Source: an uncultured Acidimicrobiales bacterium
GTDB lineage: Bacteria; Actinomycetota; Acidimicrobiia; Acidimicrobiales; UBA10347
Assembly (NCBI GenBank): GCA_937942965.1
Contig: CALDGN010000107.1
Coordinates: 1-6,001, forward strand
DNA: 6,001 nucleotides
Reading direction: 5' to 3'
Shown: one piece after another, positions 1 to 5,601 of the stretch
Position numbering within the stretch: position 1 is the first letter of the stretch
Layout: every line of letters starts with the position of its first letter
The notes under the pieces: model-generated
Told to the model about the DNA's origin: nothing
The model's input: the letters and a program-made list of their open reading frames with translations, nothing else
Database searches by the model: none
Made by a program: the position numbers and the translations under genes

Positions 1-621
1 AACTTCTTTTCGCTTCACCATCCAGGCAATCCCCAGCGTCTTTGTGATCTCTTCGATAATTGGCGCAGATGCCACCGCAGCGACGGTCTCGCCAAACGTG
101 AGTGCGACACCGGTGTTGACGATCACCGAAATGATGCCAGCGACAAACGCCCCCCACAGGAACGTGTGGATCTTTGACGACCACGGCTCAGGCTCAACCC
201 GATCGAGCCACAGGAGCACGGGCATCACGATGAAGAGCGGGACAAAACCCAGGGCGAAGGCGGCTGGGGCGTCGTAGAGAACGAACCCCATGAAGCCAAG
301 GCTCGGGAGGGCGGCGAGCAGGACAGGCCAGCTGAGAAACGAGGGCAAGAACGGCTTCTTCGGTGCGGCGACCGTGGTGACAGCGGCGACGGGAACGTGC
401 GCCTGCGCCTGTTGTGCGGAGACCGCTTGTTGGCCGGTCGCAGGAGTGTGCATCGCCGCGCCGTGAATGTGACCCGTCCAGCCGTGGCCGTCGTACCAGC
501 GCCACGGCGCCTGTTGCCACGGATCCTGGTACCACCCAGCGGGTTGGCCGGTCGGGGGAGGTGGAACGGCCGCAGGTGGCGGCGAGTTCTGGGCACCGGC
601 TGGACCGGAAGAAGGGCTCAC
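1..621 (-). CDS. DUF2510-PrsW family intramembrane metalloprotease (C-terminus cut by window edge)
   Basis: PrsW proteins are multi-pass membrane proteases; Bacillus PrsW cleaves the anti-sigma factor RsiW. The 207 codons visible here read as a Pro/Ala-rich start, a DUF2510-type module at about residues 29-50 (GWYQDP, then WRWYDGHGWTG), an Ala/Gln/Val-rich linker, and hydrophobic segments near 96-114, 117-139 and 154-175. A DRVEPEPW motif (about 140-147) lies between the second and third segments. The family's catalytic EExxK motif is present as EEITK, with E190, E191 and K194. The rest, including the later conserved histidine, lies beyond the left edge. The GTG at 619-621 is chosen because TAG sits directly before it in frame, and the next ATG (451-453) would remove most of DUF2510. 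Only a distant GGGG (634-637 on the plus strand) could serve as ribosome binding site. It lies 23 bases after the aminotransferase stop, so cotranscription is likely. Its substrate is unknown. Confidence 0.87.
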   Translation of the reverse strand, partial: MSPSSGPAGAQNSPPPAAVPPPPTGQPAGWYQDPWQQAPWRWYDGHGWTGHIHGAAMHTPATGQQAVSAQQAQAHVPVAAVTTVAAPKKPFLPSFLSWPVLLAALPSLGFMGFVLYDAPAAFALGFVPLFIVMPVLLWLDRVEPEPWSSKIHTFLWGAFVAGIISVIVNTGVALTFGETVAAVASAPIIEEITKTLGIAWMVKRKEV

Positions 622-644
622 CTACTCAGTCTGCCCCAACAGGG

Positions 645-1859
645 TCAGCAGCATGAAGCTAGTCGTCTGACGGCTTCGACCAGCTCGGTGGGAGATCCGG
701 TGGCATAGCTCAGGCGCAGGTAGTTCGAAAGCGGAGTGCCGCTCGGGTCAGGGCTGGTGGCGAAGGTGGTTCCCGGAACAAAGCAGACGCCGTTCGCGAG
801 CCCACGTTGGAGCCACTGGGTGGTGTCGTCACACCCTGCGATGTTTGCCCACAGAAACATGCCGCCTGCTGGAATTTTGAACGTCGCCCGTTCACCAAAC
901 TCATCACGCACTGCCGACACGAGCGTGCTTCGTTTTCGGGCATAGCTCGTGCGAACACGCTCGAGGTGGGTCTGGTACCACGGTGCCTCCAGCGCCTCGG
1001 CGACGATGGCTTGGGAGAGTGTGCTGGTGTGCAGATCACACGACTGCTTGGCGATGATCACCGGCTCGAGAAGCCAGTCGGGAGCCACCATTGCGCCGAT
1101 TCGAAGGCCGGGCGACAGCGTCTTCGACGTGCTCCGCAGGCTCGCTGTTCGTTCGTCTGGAAAACACGCTGCGCTCGGCTCGCGGGTGGTGTCGTAGAGC
1201 TCTCGGTATGGGTCGTCATCGATGATCAGGAAGTTGTAGCGAGCTGCCAGATCGCCGAGGTGGCGCATTCGTTCCGGTGACAGGCTCGAACCGGTCGGGT
1301 TGTGGAAGTTCTTCACCACGTAGCACGCCTTCGGTCGAAGGCCGCCACGAAGTGCGTGCTCCAGTTCGGTGGTGTCGAGTCCGTCCGAGTCGATCGAGAT
1401 CGGTGCGAGCTCGGCGTGGTGTGCGCGAAAGATCTGGAGTGCGCCGAGGTAGTCGGGGTTTCCAACGACCACCACATCGCCGGGGTCGAGCAGCACGCTG
1501 GCGAGAAGGTCGATGGACTGTTGTGCGCCTGTCGTGACGACCATCCGATTGGCGAGTTGATCTGGAGGCAGGTCGGCGGGTTGAAAGAGCGCCGTTAGTG
1601 CCTGCCGAGTTTCGACCTCACCTTGTGATGTTCCGTATTGCAGGACTGCGCCGTCCCTGATTTTCTGGGCAGCGATCTCGGCGAGTTCGTGGCGCGGGAA
1701 CAGCGCCGGATCTGGCAGGCCCCCAGCCAGCGAGATGACACCTGGTTGCTTTGCCTGGTCGAGGAGGTCGCGAATTGCCGATGAGGTTGCAGCCGATGTG
1801 CGGCGGCTCAGCGTGGGGTTGCGGTCGCTTTCGAGAAGGCTCGGTGTGGGTGTGGGCAT
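645..1859 (-). CDS. PLP-dependent aminotransferase, class I/II (LysN / 2-aminoadipate / kynurenine aminotransferase type)
   Basis: A fold-type I aminotransferase of 404 residues, a normal full length for this group, moving an amino group between an amino acid and a 2-oxo acid in the cytoplasm. Visible signature residues are the N-terminal ISLAGGLPDP stretch (42-51), the cofactor-phosphate region VTTGAQQ (108-114), N187 in HNPTG, D215 and Y218 in DDPY, Schiff-base K246 in STSKTLSPGLRIG, and carboxylate-binding R382 in YLRLSYA. The DDPY and SKxxxPGLRxG forms match LysN and human KAT II better than classical aspartate aminotransferase. There is no N-terminal GntR domain, so it is not a MocR regulator. 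The exact substrate (2-aminoadipate, an aromatic or a branched-chain amino acid) cannot be read from sequence. The ATG at 1859 has no strong ribosome binding site, and the closest upstream ATG (1865-1867) is in another frame. It diverges from the XRE regulator and precedes the protease gene. Confidence 0.92.
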   Translation of the reverse strand: MPTPTPSLLESDRNPTLSRRTSAATSSAIRDLLDQAKQPGVISLAGGLPDPALFPRHELAEIAAQKIRDGAVLQYGTSQGEVETRQALTALFQPADLPPDQLANRMVVTTGAQQSIDLLASVLLDPGDVVVVGNPDYLGALQIFRAHHAELAPISIDSDGLDTTELEHALRGGLRPKACYVVKNFHNPTGSSLSPERMRHLGDLAARYNFLIIDDDPYRELYDTTREPSAACFPDERTASLRSTSKTLSPGLRIGAMVAPDWLLEPVIIAKQSCDLHTSTLSQAIVAEALEAPWYQTHLERVRTSYARKRSTLVSAVRDEFGERATFKIPAGGMFLWANIAGCDDTTQWLQRGLANGVCFVPGTTFATSPDPSGTPLSNYLRLSYATGSPTELVEAVRRLASCC

Positions 1860-1877
1860 CCGGCCATCGTGGTGACT

Positions 1878-1883
1878 TCTATA
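1878..1883 (-). promoter_or_regulatory. Possible -10 element for the LysN-like aminotransferase
   Basis: On the minus strand this reads TATAGA, 4 of 6 matches to the -10 consensus, in the divergent gap 18 bases before the aminotransferase ATG. Transcription from it would start near 1870 and leave a leader of about ten bases, in keeping with the weak ribosome binding site. No convincing -35 hexamer lies 16-18 bases upstream, so this is a tentative call. Confidence 0.25.
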
Positions 1884-1911
1884 GCGATCGAAAAGACCCG
1901 CAGGGATCGTA

Positions 1912-1930
1912 GTACCAGCAGTGCTAGGAC
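1912..1930. promoter_or_regulatory. Imperfect palindrome, candidate operator of the divergent XRE regulator
   Basis: GTACCAGCAGTGCTAGGAC is an odd-centred palindrome around base 1921 in which 7 of 9 base pairs match, including an uninterrupted AGCA-g-TGCT core. It sits between the aminotransferase and the regulator, about 40 bases before the regulator's likely start, where an autoregulating XRE protein commonly binds. A second, weaker inverted repeat, CGATC at 1885-1889 and GATCG at 1905-1909, lies nearer the aminotransferase promoter. The symmetry is seen in the sequence; binding by this regulator is inferred from position only. Confidence 0.35.
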
Positions 1931-1968
1931 CAAGATGCGCAACTCAGCCGTTCGATTGCCATGCTGGA

Positions 1969-2742
1969 ATGATGAAAGCGGTTGAGTTGGGGGAGTTCTT
2001 GCGTACGCGCCGCGAGCGCCTCGACCCGTCGACGGTTGGATTGCACGGCGGCTCGAATCGCCGAACCCCTGGTCTTCGACGTGAAGAAGTAGCCGTGCTT
2101 GCCGGGGTGGGTGTCTCGTGGTTGACCCGTCTCGAACAGGGCCGCGCCAACCGAGTCTCGGCCGAAGTACTCCAAGGCCTGTCGAGCGCTCTTCGCCTGG
2201 ACGCAACCGAGCGAAGTCATCTGTTCAACTTGGCTGGCGTACATCAGCCTCCAGTGGCGGCGGAGGCGAGCTCGAATGCCAGCCACCGGCGCCTTGTCGA
2301 TGCGCTCAATCCGAATCCCGCATACCTCGTCGATCATCACTGGGATCTCGTTGCGTGGAACAGCGCCGAAGAGGATCTCTTTCCGGTGTTGGGCAGGACC
2401 GCCGAGCCGAACCCGAACCTGTTGCGGCTGTTCTTCGAACACGATGAGGTCCGCCATGCGCTGCCCGACTGGATGGCCGAAGTCGAGCGACTCACTCGTC
2501 AGTTCCGGGCGCACGTGATCGAGCATCCGAGCGATCGCCTCCACGAACTGACGAACGAATTGCGCGCTGAGCACGAGCTCTTTGCGTTGTGCTGGGATCG
2601 CCACGACGTTGCACCGTTGGCGTCGGCGGTCCGCGTCATCAATCATCGGACGGGCCAACTTCGCTTCGACCAACACCGACTGGCATTGCCCGAACATCCC
2701 GGTTGGCAACTCGTGCTGTTCGTGCCGACCGAGGACAGCTAG
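1969..2742 (+). CDS. XRE-family transcriptional regulator with MmyB-like ligand-binding domain
   Basis: A DNA-binding regulator of 257 residues. The N-terminal helix-turn-helix (about 8-75) carries the subfamily signature GLRREEVAVLAG (35-46) followed by SWLTRLEQGR (50-59). The C-terminal part (about 105-253) matches the MmyB-like ligand-binding domain, with landmarks WNSAEEDLF (130-138) and NLLRLFFEHDEVR (150-162); in this family the domain is thought to bind a small, possibly fatty-acid-like ligand. Start choice: tandem ATGs at 1969 and 1972 begin just before LGEFLRTRRERL, the usual family start. An in-frame GTG at 1921 would add 16 residues unlike the family and run through the likely operator. 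The ribosome binding site is weak (TGGA just upstream). It is transcribed away from the LysN-like aminotransferase, so control of that gene and itself is the simplest inference. It lacks the cupin domain of PuuR-type regulators. Confidence 0.92.
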   Translation: MMKAVELGEFLRTRRERLDPSTVGLHGGSNRRTPGLRREEVAVLAGVGVSWLTRLEQGRANRVSAEVLQGLSSALRLDATERSHLFNLAGVHQPPVAAEASSNASHRRLVDALNPNPAYLVDHHWDLVAWNSAEEDLFPVLGRTAEPNPNLLRLFFEHDEVRHALPDWMAEVERLTRQFRAHVIEHPSDRLHELTNELRAEHELFALCWDRHDVAPLASAVRVINHRTGQLRFDQHRLALPEHPGWQLVLFVPTEDS

Positions 2743-2765
2743 CACGCCCGGTGCTGGCGTGAGCT
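2737..2765. terminator. Hairpin in the convergent gap, possible bidirectional terminator
   Basis: CACGCC (2743-2748) pairs with GGCGTG (2756-2761) across a 7-base loop. AGCT (2737-2740) can extend the stem by pairing with AGCT (2762-2765), leaving a 2-base bulge, for about ten pairs in all. The structure fills the 21-base gap between the regulator and the oxidoreductase and includes bases of both TAG stop codons (2740-2742 plus; 2764-2766 minus). There is no T-run on either side, so it is not a classical intrinsic terminator, although actinobacterial terminators often lack one. Confidence 0.4.
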
Positions 2766-4161
2766 AGGCGCCCTTCAGGAACTTTGAGATCTGGTAGGCG
2801 ATCTTGGCTTCTTTGGCGGTTGCGTACTCGCGGTCGTCGGCGGCGTTGAGAATGGCCCGACTGCTCCGAACGCCCAGCCAGCGGAGGGGTTCGGGCTCCC
2901 ACCGCCGAGCCTGATGGCCAACCCAAGGGTAGGTCGTGCGCTCGGTTGCTTCTCCGGTGATGAGGTCAGCCATTGTCCGACCGGCAAGATTCGCCGCAGC
3001 AACCCCTTCGCCCACATAACCGCCGAGCACGCCGACTCCAGTGCTTCGATCGAAGTTGAGGCTCGGCACCCAATCACGGGGGATCCCGAGAACTCCGCCC
3101 CACCGGTGGGTGAATGACACGTTGCGAATGACGGGCAACAGCTCGATGAGCGTCTGGCGGAGCAACGCATGGGAGCCGTCGTGAATTTCGCCGCTCCGGG
3201 TGATGGCCGAACCCCAGAGGTACGGAACGCCGCGACCTCCAAAGGCGAGGCGGTTGTCCTCGGTCCGTTGGCCGTAGATCACCATGAAACGGTCGTCGGA
3301 GAACGTCGGCCGTCCCGCGAGACCGATCTCGTCGAACATCGCCTCGGGAAGTGGCTCGGTTGCGACCATCAGTGAATACACCGGGAGCAACTTTCGTCGG
3401 CCGCCCTTGAGGTCTCGGGTGTACGCCTCGGTCGACTGGATTATCGAGTCTGCGGTCACGGTGCCGTGCTTGGTGTGCACCCGGCCGGGTTCGATCTCGG
3501 TGGCTGCGGTGCCTTCGAGGATCGTGACGCCGAGTCGCTCACACGCATCGGCGAGTCCGCGAACGAGACGGGCGGGGTCGAGCGCAGCACAGTCGGGGGA
3601 GTAGGCGCCAGCGCGCACTCCGGTTGCGTTGAGATACGCGCGGGCTTCGTCCGGCTCAAGCAGTTGGCCGTGGCCCTCGCCATCCGCGAACTCGGCCCGC
3701 ATGCGCTTTTCCTGCGCGGCGTTGCGGGCAACGCGAATCCATCCGCCCTTTGCGTACCCGCACGAGATGTCCTCAGCCTGGGCGACCCGTCCGATCTCGT
3801 CGACGGCGTCGACCACCGCATCTTCAAGACGCAACGCTGCGTCCATCGACGACCAGCTGGCGTACTTCTCGGCGCTGACCGCAAGGCCACCTTCGGCCCA
3901 GCCGCCGTTTCGGCCCGAGGCACCAAATCCGCAGTAGTCCTTCTCGATGACGATGATACGAATCGAGGGGTCTGCCTTGGCGAGGTAGTAGGCCGTCCAA
4001 AGTCCGCTGAATCCACCTCCGACGATGGCGACGTCGACCGTGGTGTCACCGGCGAGCGCAGGGCGGTTGGTGATGTGGCCGAGCTGGTCGATCCACAGGG
4101 CGGTCGTTGTCGCAGTGGCGACGAACTCGTCTGGCGTTTGGGTGGGGCTGGAAATCGACAT
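2764..4161 (-). CDS. FAD-dependent amine oxidoreductase, DAO family (PuuB/OrdL-like)
   Basis: A cytoplasmic flavoprotein of 465 residues in the D-amino-acid oxidase (DAO) superfamily, closest in motifs to gamma-glutamylputrescine oxidase (PuuB) and related amine oxidases that turn a C-N bond into an imine and then an aldehyde or oxo acid. Visible features are the Rossmann motif VGGGFSG (47-53), acidic E73 at the end of the second strand to hold the FAD ribose, the PuuB-like GFGASGRNGGW (78-88), and a C-terminal FAD-contact segment GYVGEGVAAANLAGR (381-395). The ALWIDQL opening (21-27) is common in actinobacterial members often found beside transaminase genes. The ATG at 4161 is preferred: the frame stays open to 4284, but a start there would overlap the divergent aminotransferase gene. 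A GAGGTA sequence lies about 13 bases upstream, rather far for a ribosome binding site. It converges on the XRE regulator. Substrate unknown; glycine- or sarcosine-oxidase-like activity is an alternative. Confidence 0.92.
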   Translation of the reverse strand: MSISSPTQTPDEFVATATTTALWIDQLGHITNRPALAGDTTVDVAIVGGGFSGLWTAYYLAKADPSIRIIVIEKDYCGFGASGRNGGWAEGGLAVSAEKYASWSSMDAALRLEDAVVDAVDEIGRVAQAEDISCGYAKGGWIRVARNAAQEKRMRAEFADGEGHGQLLEPDEARAYLNATGVRAGAYSPDCAALDPARLVRGLADACERLGVTILEGTAATEIEPGRVHTKHGTVTADSIIQSTEAYTRDLKGGRRKLLPVYSLMVATEPLPEAMFDEIGLAGRPTFSDDRFMVIYGQRTEDNRLAFGGRGVPYLWGSAITRSGEIHDGSHALLRQTLIELLPVIRNVSFTHRWGGVLGIPRDWVPSLNFDRSTGVGVLGGYVGEGVAAANLAGRTMADLITGEATERTTYPWVGHQARRWEPEPLRWLGVRSSRAILNAADDREYATAKEAKIAYQISKFLKGA

Positions 4162-4196
4162 CGCTTGAGAATGTACCTCATCTATTTGTTTCGGTA

Positions 4197-4215
4197 GTGA
4201 AAACTCTGTTTCAAC
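4197..4215. promoter_or_regulatory. Imperfect inverted repeat in the divergent promoter region
   Basis: GTGAAAACTCTGTTTCAAC contains TGAAA (4198-4202) and its complement TTTCA (4209-4213) separated by six bases. It lies in the AT-rich 108-base gap, about 37 bases before the oxidoreductase start and 55 before the aminotransferase start. The position suits a regulator controlling both directions; the regulator is unknown. Confidence 0.3.
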
Positions 4216-4225
4216 ATGGGATTTC

Positions 4226-4237
4226 GAACAAAAGTTC
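4226..4237. promoter_or_regulatory. GAAC-N4-GTTC inverted repeat near the aminotransferase promoter
   Basis: GAAC (4226-4229) and GTTC (4234-4237) flank AAAA, a perfect 4-base-arm inverted repeat. It overlaps the region where a -35 element would lie for the proposed -10 at 4255-4260, so a protein bound here could block or recruit polymerase. The arms are short and chance occurrence is quite possible. Confidence 0.25.
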
Positions 4238-4254
4238 ACGTTTCGCCTCGGAAT

Positions 4255-4260
4255 TACTAT
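4255..4260 (+). promoter_or_regulatory. Possible -10 element for a leaderless aminotransferase mRNA
   Basis: TACTAT matches 4 of 6 consensus positions, including the key TA at the start and AT at the end. It ends ten bases before the proposed ATG at 4270, so transcription would begin at or within a few bases of the start codon. This would explain why no ribosome binding site precedes that ATG. A TTCACG at 4235-4240 could act as a poor -35 with a short 14-base spacer. Confidence 0.35.
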
Positions 4261-4269
4261 CGTGACCCC

Positions 4270-5601
4270 ATGGGTTCGATTCAACTTGTCACAGAAATCC
4301 CCGGTCCGAAGAGCGTTGAGCTCGTCGCTCGCCGCCGCGCAGCCACCAGCCAGGGCGCTGCGTTCCTGACCGAGCTCGGTGTCGAGTCAGCCGAGGGTGC
4401 CGTCGTGACAGACGTCGACGGGAACCAACTGCTCGACTTCGCTGGCGGCATTGGAGTGTTGGCCGCAGGCCACTGCCCACCCGCAGTCGTGAACGCCATT
4501 CAGACCCAAGCAGCCGACCTGCTCCACATCTGCGGCATCGTTGCGACCCACGACGCATCGGTCGAACTCGCCGAGACGCTCAACGCCGCAGCACCTGGCG
4601 ACTTCGAGAAGAAGTCGCTGCTCATGAACAGCGGCGCCGAAGCCGTCGAGTCCGCAGTCAAGATCGCCCGAGCTGCCACCGGACGTGCTGGTGTGCTCGT
4701 GTTCGAAGGGGCCTATCACGGCCGCACGAACATGACGATGTCGATGACCAGCAAGTACGGCCTGTTCAAGAAGGGTTTCGGCCCGTTCGCATCCGAGGTC
4801 TATCGAATCCCATTCCCGAACGTCTTGCGCCGCCCGCCGGGGTCAGACCCTGAGCAGTTCGTGGGTTGGTCGATCGCCAAGCTGCGCGAAGCAATGATCA
4901 GCCACATCGATCCGTCGGCGCTCGCCGCAATCGTGATCGAGCCCGTGCAGGGCGAGGGTGGGTTCATCCCGGCGCCGAAGCCGTTCCTCGAAGCAATCCG
5001 AGCGCTCTGCGACGAGCACGACATCGTGATGGTCGCCGACGAAGTGCAGGCCGGCTTTGGCCGCACCGGCCGGCTGTTCTCCATCGAACACAGCGGCGTT
5101 GTGCCCGACCTCATCACGATGGCAAAGTCGATGGGTTCGGGTATGCCGATCAGCGGGCTGGTCGGTCGCGCCGAGCTACTCGACGCACCACACCCCGGTG
5201 GCATGGGCGGCACCTACAGCGGCAACCCGGTTGCGAGCGTCGCAGCGCTCGAGACGATCAAAATGATCAACACACCCGAGTTCCTCGACCGTGCAACTGC
5301 AGTGGGCGAACGACTGCGTGCTGGGTTGCTCGAGCTGCAAGCAAAGCATCCTGAGATCGCAGACGTCCGTGGGCTCGGACCGATGCTCGCCATGGAGCTC
5401 GTCACCGACGACAACCTCACACCGAACCCCGATCTCACGCTCGCCGTCACCAAGGGAACGTTGGCGAGGGGCCTCATCACGATCCGGGCCGGCCTGTACA
5501 GCAACTGTGTCCGATTCCTGCCGCCGTTGACCATCACCGACGAGCAGATCGATGAAGCCCTCGCCGTGCTCGCGGCGGTGATGGAAGAGGAGACCGCATA
5601 A
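4270..5601 (+). CDS. gabT: Class III PLP aminotransferase, GabT-like (4-aminobutyrate / omega-amino acid aminotransferase)
   Basis: Class III enzymes of this type move the terminal amino group of GABA, beta-alanine, 5-aminovalerate or similar compounds to 2-oxoglutarate, giving a semialdehyde and glutamate. The 443 residues are full length. Motifs seen are AGGIGVLAAGH (58-68, around the GabT substrate-pocket Ile), SGAEAVE (121-127, cofactor phosphate), YHGRT (149-153), EPVQGEGG (224-231, where E229 corresponds to the switch glutamate of E. coli GabT), D257 in DEVQAGFGRTG (pyridine nitrogen), catalytic K286 in TMAKSMGSG, GGTYSGNP (313-320), and R415 in VRFLPPL (carboxylate binding). The ATG at 4270 starts MGSIQLVTEIPGP, a usual GabT beginning; an in-frame ATG at 4216 would add 18 unlike residues and run back into the promoter region. 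It diverges from the flavin oxidoreductase and overlaps the C45 gene by one base. The gabT symbol is by family; ornithine- or putrescine-type activity is not excluded. Confidence 0.92.
   Translation: MGSIQLVTEIPGPKSVELVARRRAATSQGAAFLTELGVESAEGAVVTDVDGNQLLDFAGGIGVLAAGHCPPAVVNAIQTQAADLLHICGIVATHDASVELAETLNAAAPGDFEKKSLLMNSGAEAVESAVKIARAATGRAGVLVFEGAYHGRTNMTMSMTSKYGLFKKGFGPFASEVYRIPFPNVLRRPPGSDPEQFVGWSIAKLREAMISHIDPSALAAIVIEPVQGEGGFIPAPKPFLEAIRALCDEHDIVMVADEVQAGFGRTGRLFSIEHSGVVPDLITMAKSMGSGMPISGLVGRAELLDAPHPGGMGGTYSGNPVASVAALETIKMINTPEFLDRATAVGERLRAGLLELQAKHPEIADVRGLGPMLAMELVTDDNLTPNPDLTLAVTKGTLARGLITIRAGLYSNCVRFLPPLTITDEQIDEALAVLAAVMEEETA
5588..5592 (+). promoter_or_regulatory. Strong ribosome binding site for the C45-family gene
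   Basis: AGGAG, within AAGAGGAGA, lies eight bases before the ATG at 5601 and inside the last codons of the aminotransferase gene. It is the best Shine-Dalgarno match in the window. It fixes the start of the next gene and, with the TAATG overlap, points to translational coupling. Confidence 0.75.

Noticed and set aside
194..708. Several Arg/Pro-rich frames on both strands over the protease gene and its upstream junction.
   Set aside because: The frame with the DUF2510 and EEITK motifs and hydrophobic segments accounts for this DNA; the others have no hydrophobic pattern or motif.
1961..1972. A three-codon upstream frame (Met-Leu-Glu-stop) whose TGA overlaps the regulator's tandem ATG start codons.
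   Set aside because: It is too short to separate from chance and has no ribosome binding site; mentioned only because the stop/start overlap could couple translation.
1924..2745. A 273-codon open frame on the minus strand lying wholly opposite the XRE regulator.
   Set aside because: It mirrors the regulator almost base for base, has no recognisable family motif, and is explained by a GC-rich gene keeping its antisense frame free of stops.
3456..4197. Long frames of about 240 codons on both strands (3466-4197 plus, 3456-4181 minus) within the oxidoreductase gene.
   Set aside because: Their compositions are Arg/Pro/Ser- or Gly-rich with no domain signature, while the oxidoreductase frame carries clear FAD motifs over the same bases.
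4216..4269. Upstream ATG at 4216 as the start of the GabT-like protein.
   Set aside because: The added 18 residues do not resemble the family's N-terminus, no ribosome binding site precedes it, and the segment holds the likely promoter elements.
4162..4284. Extended start for the oxidoreductase at 4284.
   Set aside because: It would overlap the start of the divergent aminotransferase gene and add 41 residues unlike family members, which usually begin close to the ALWIDQL segment.
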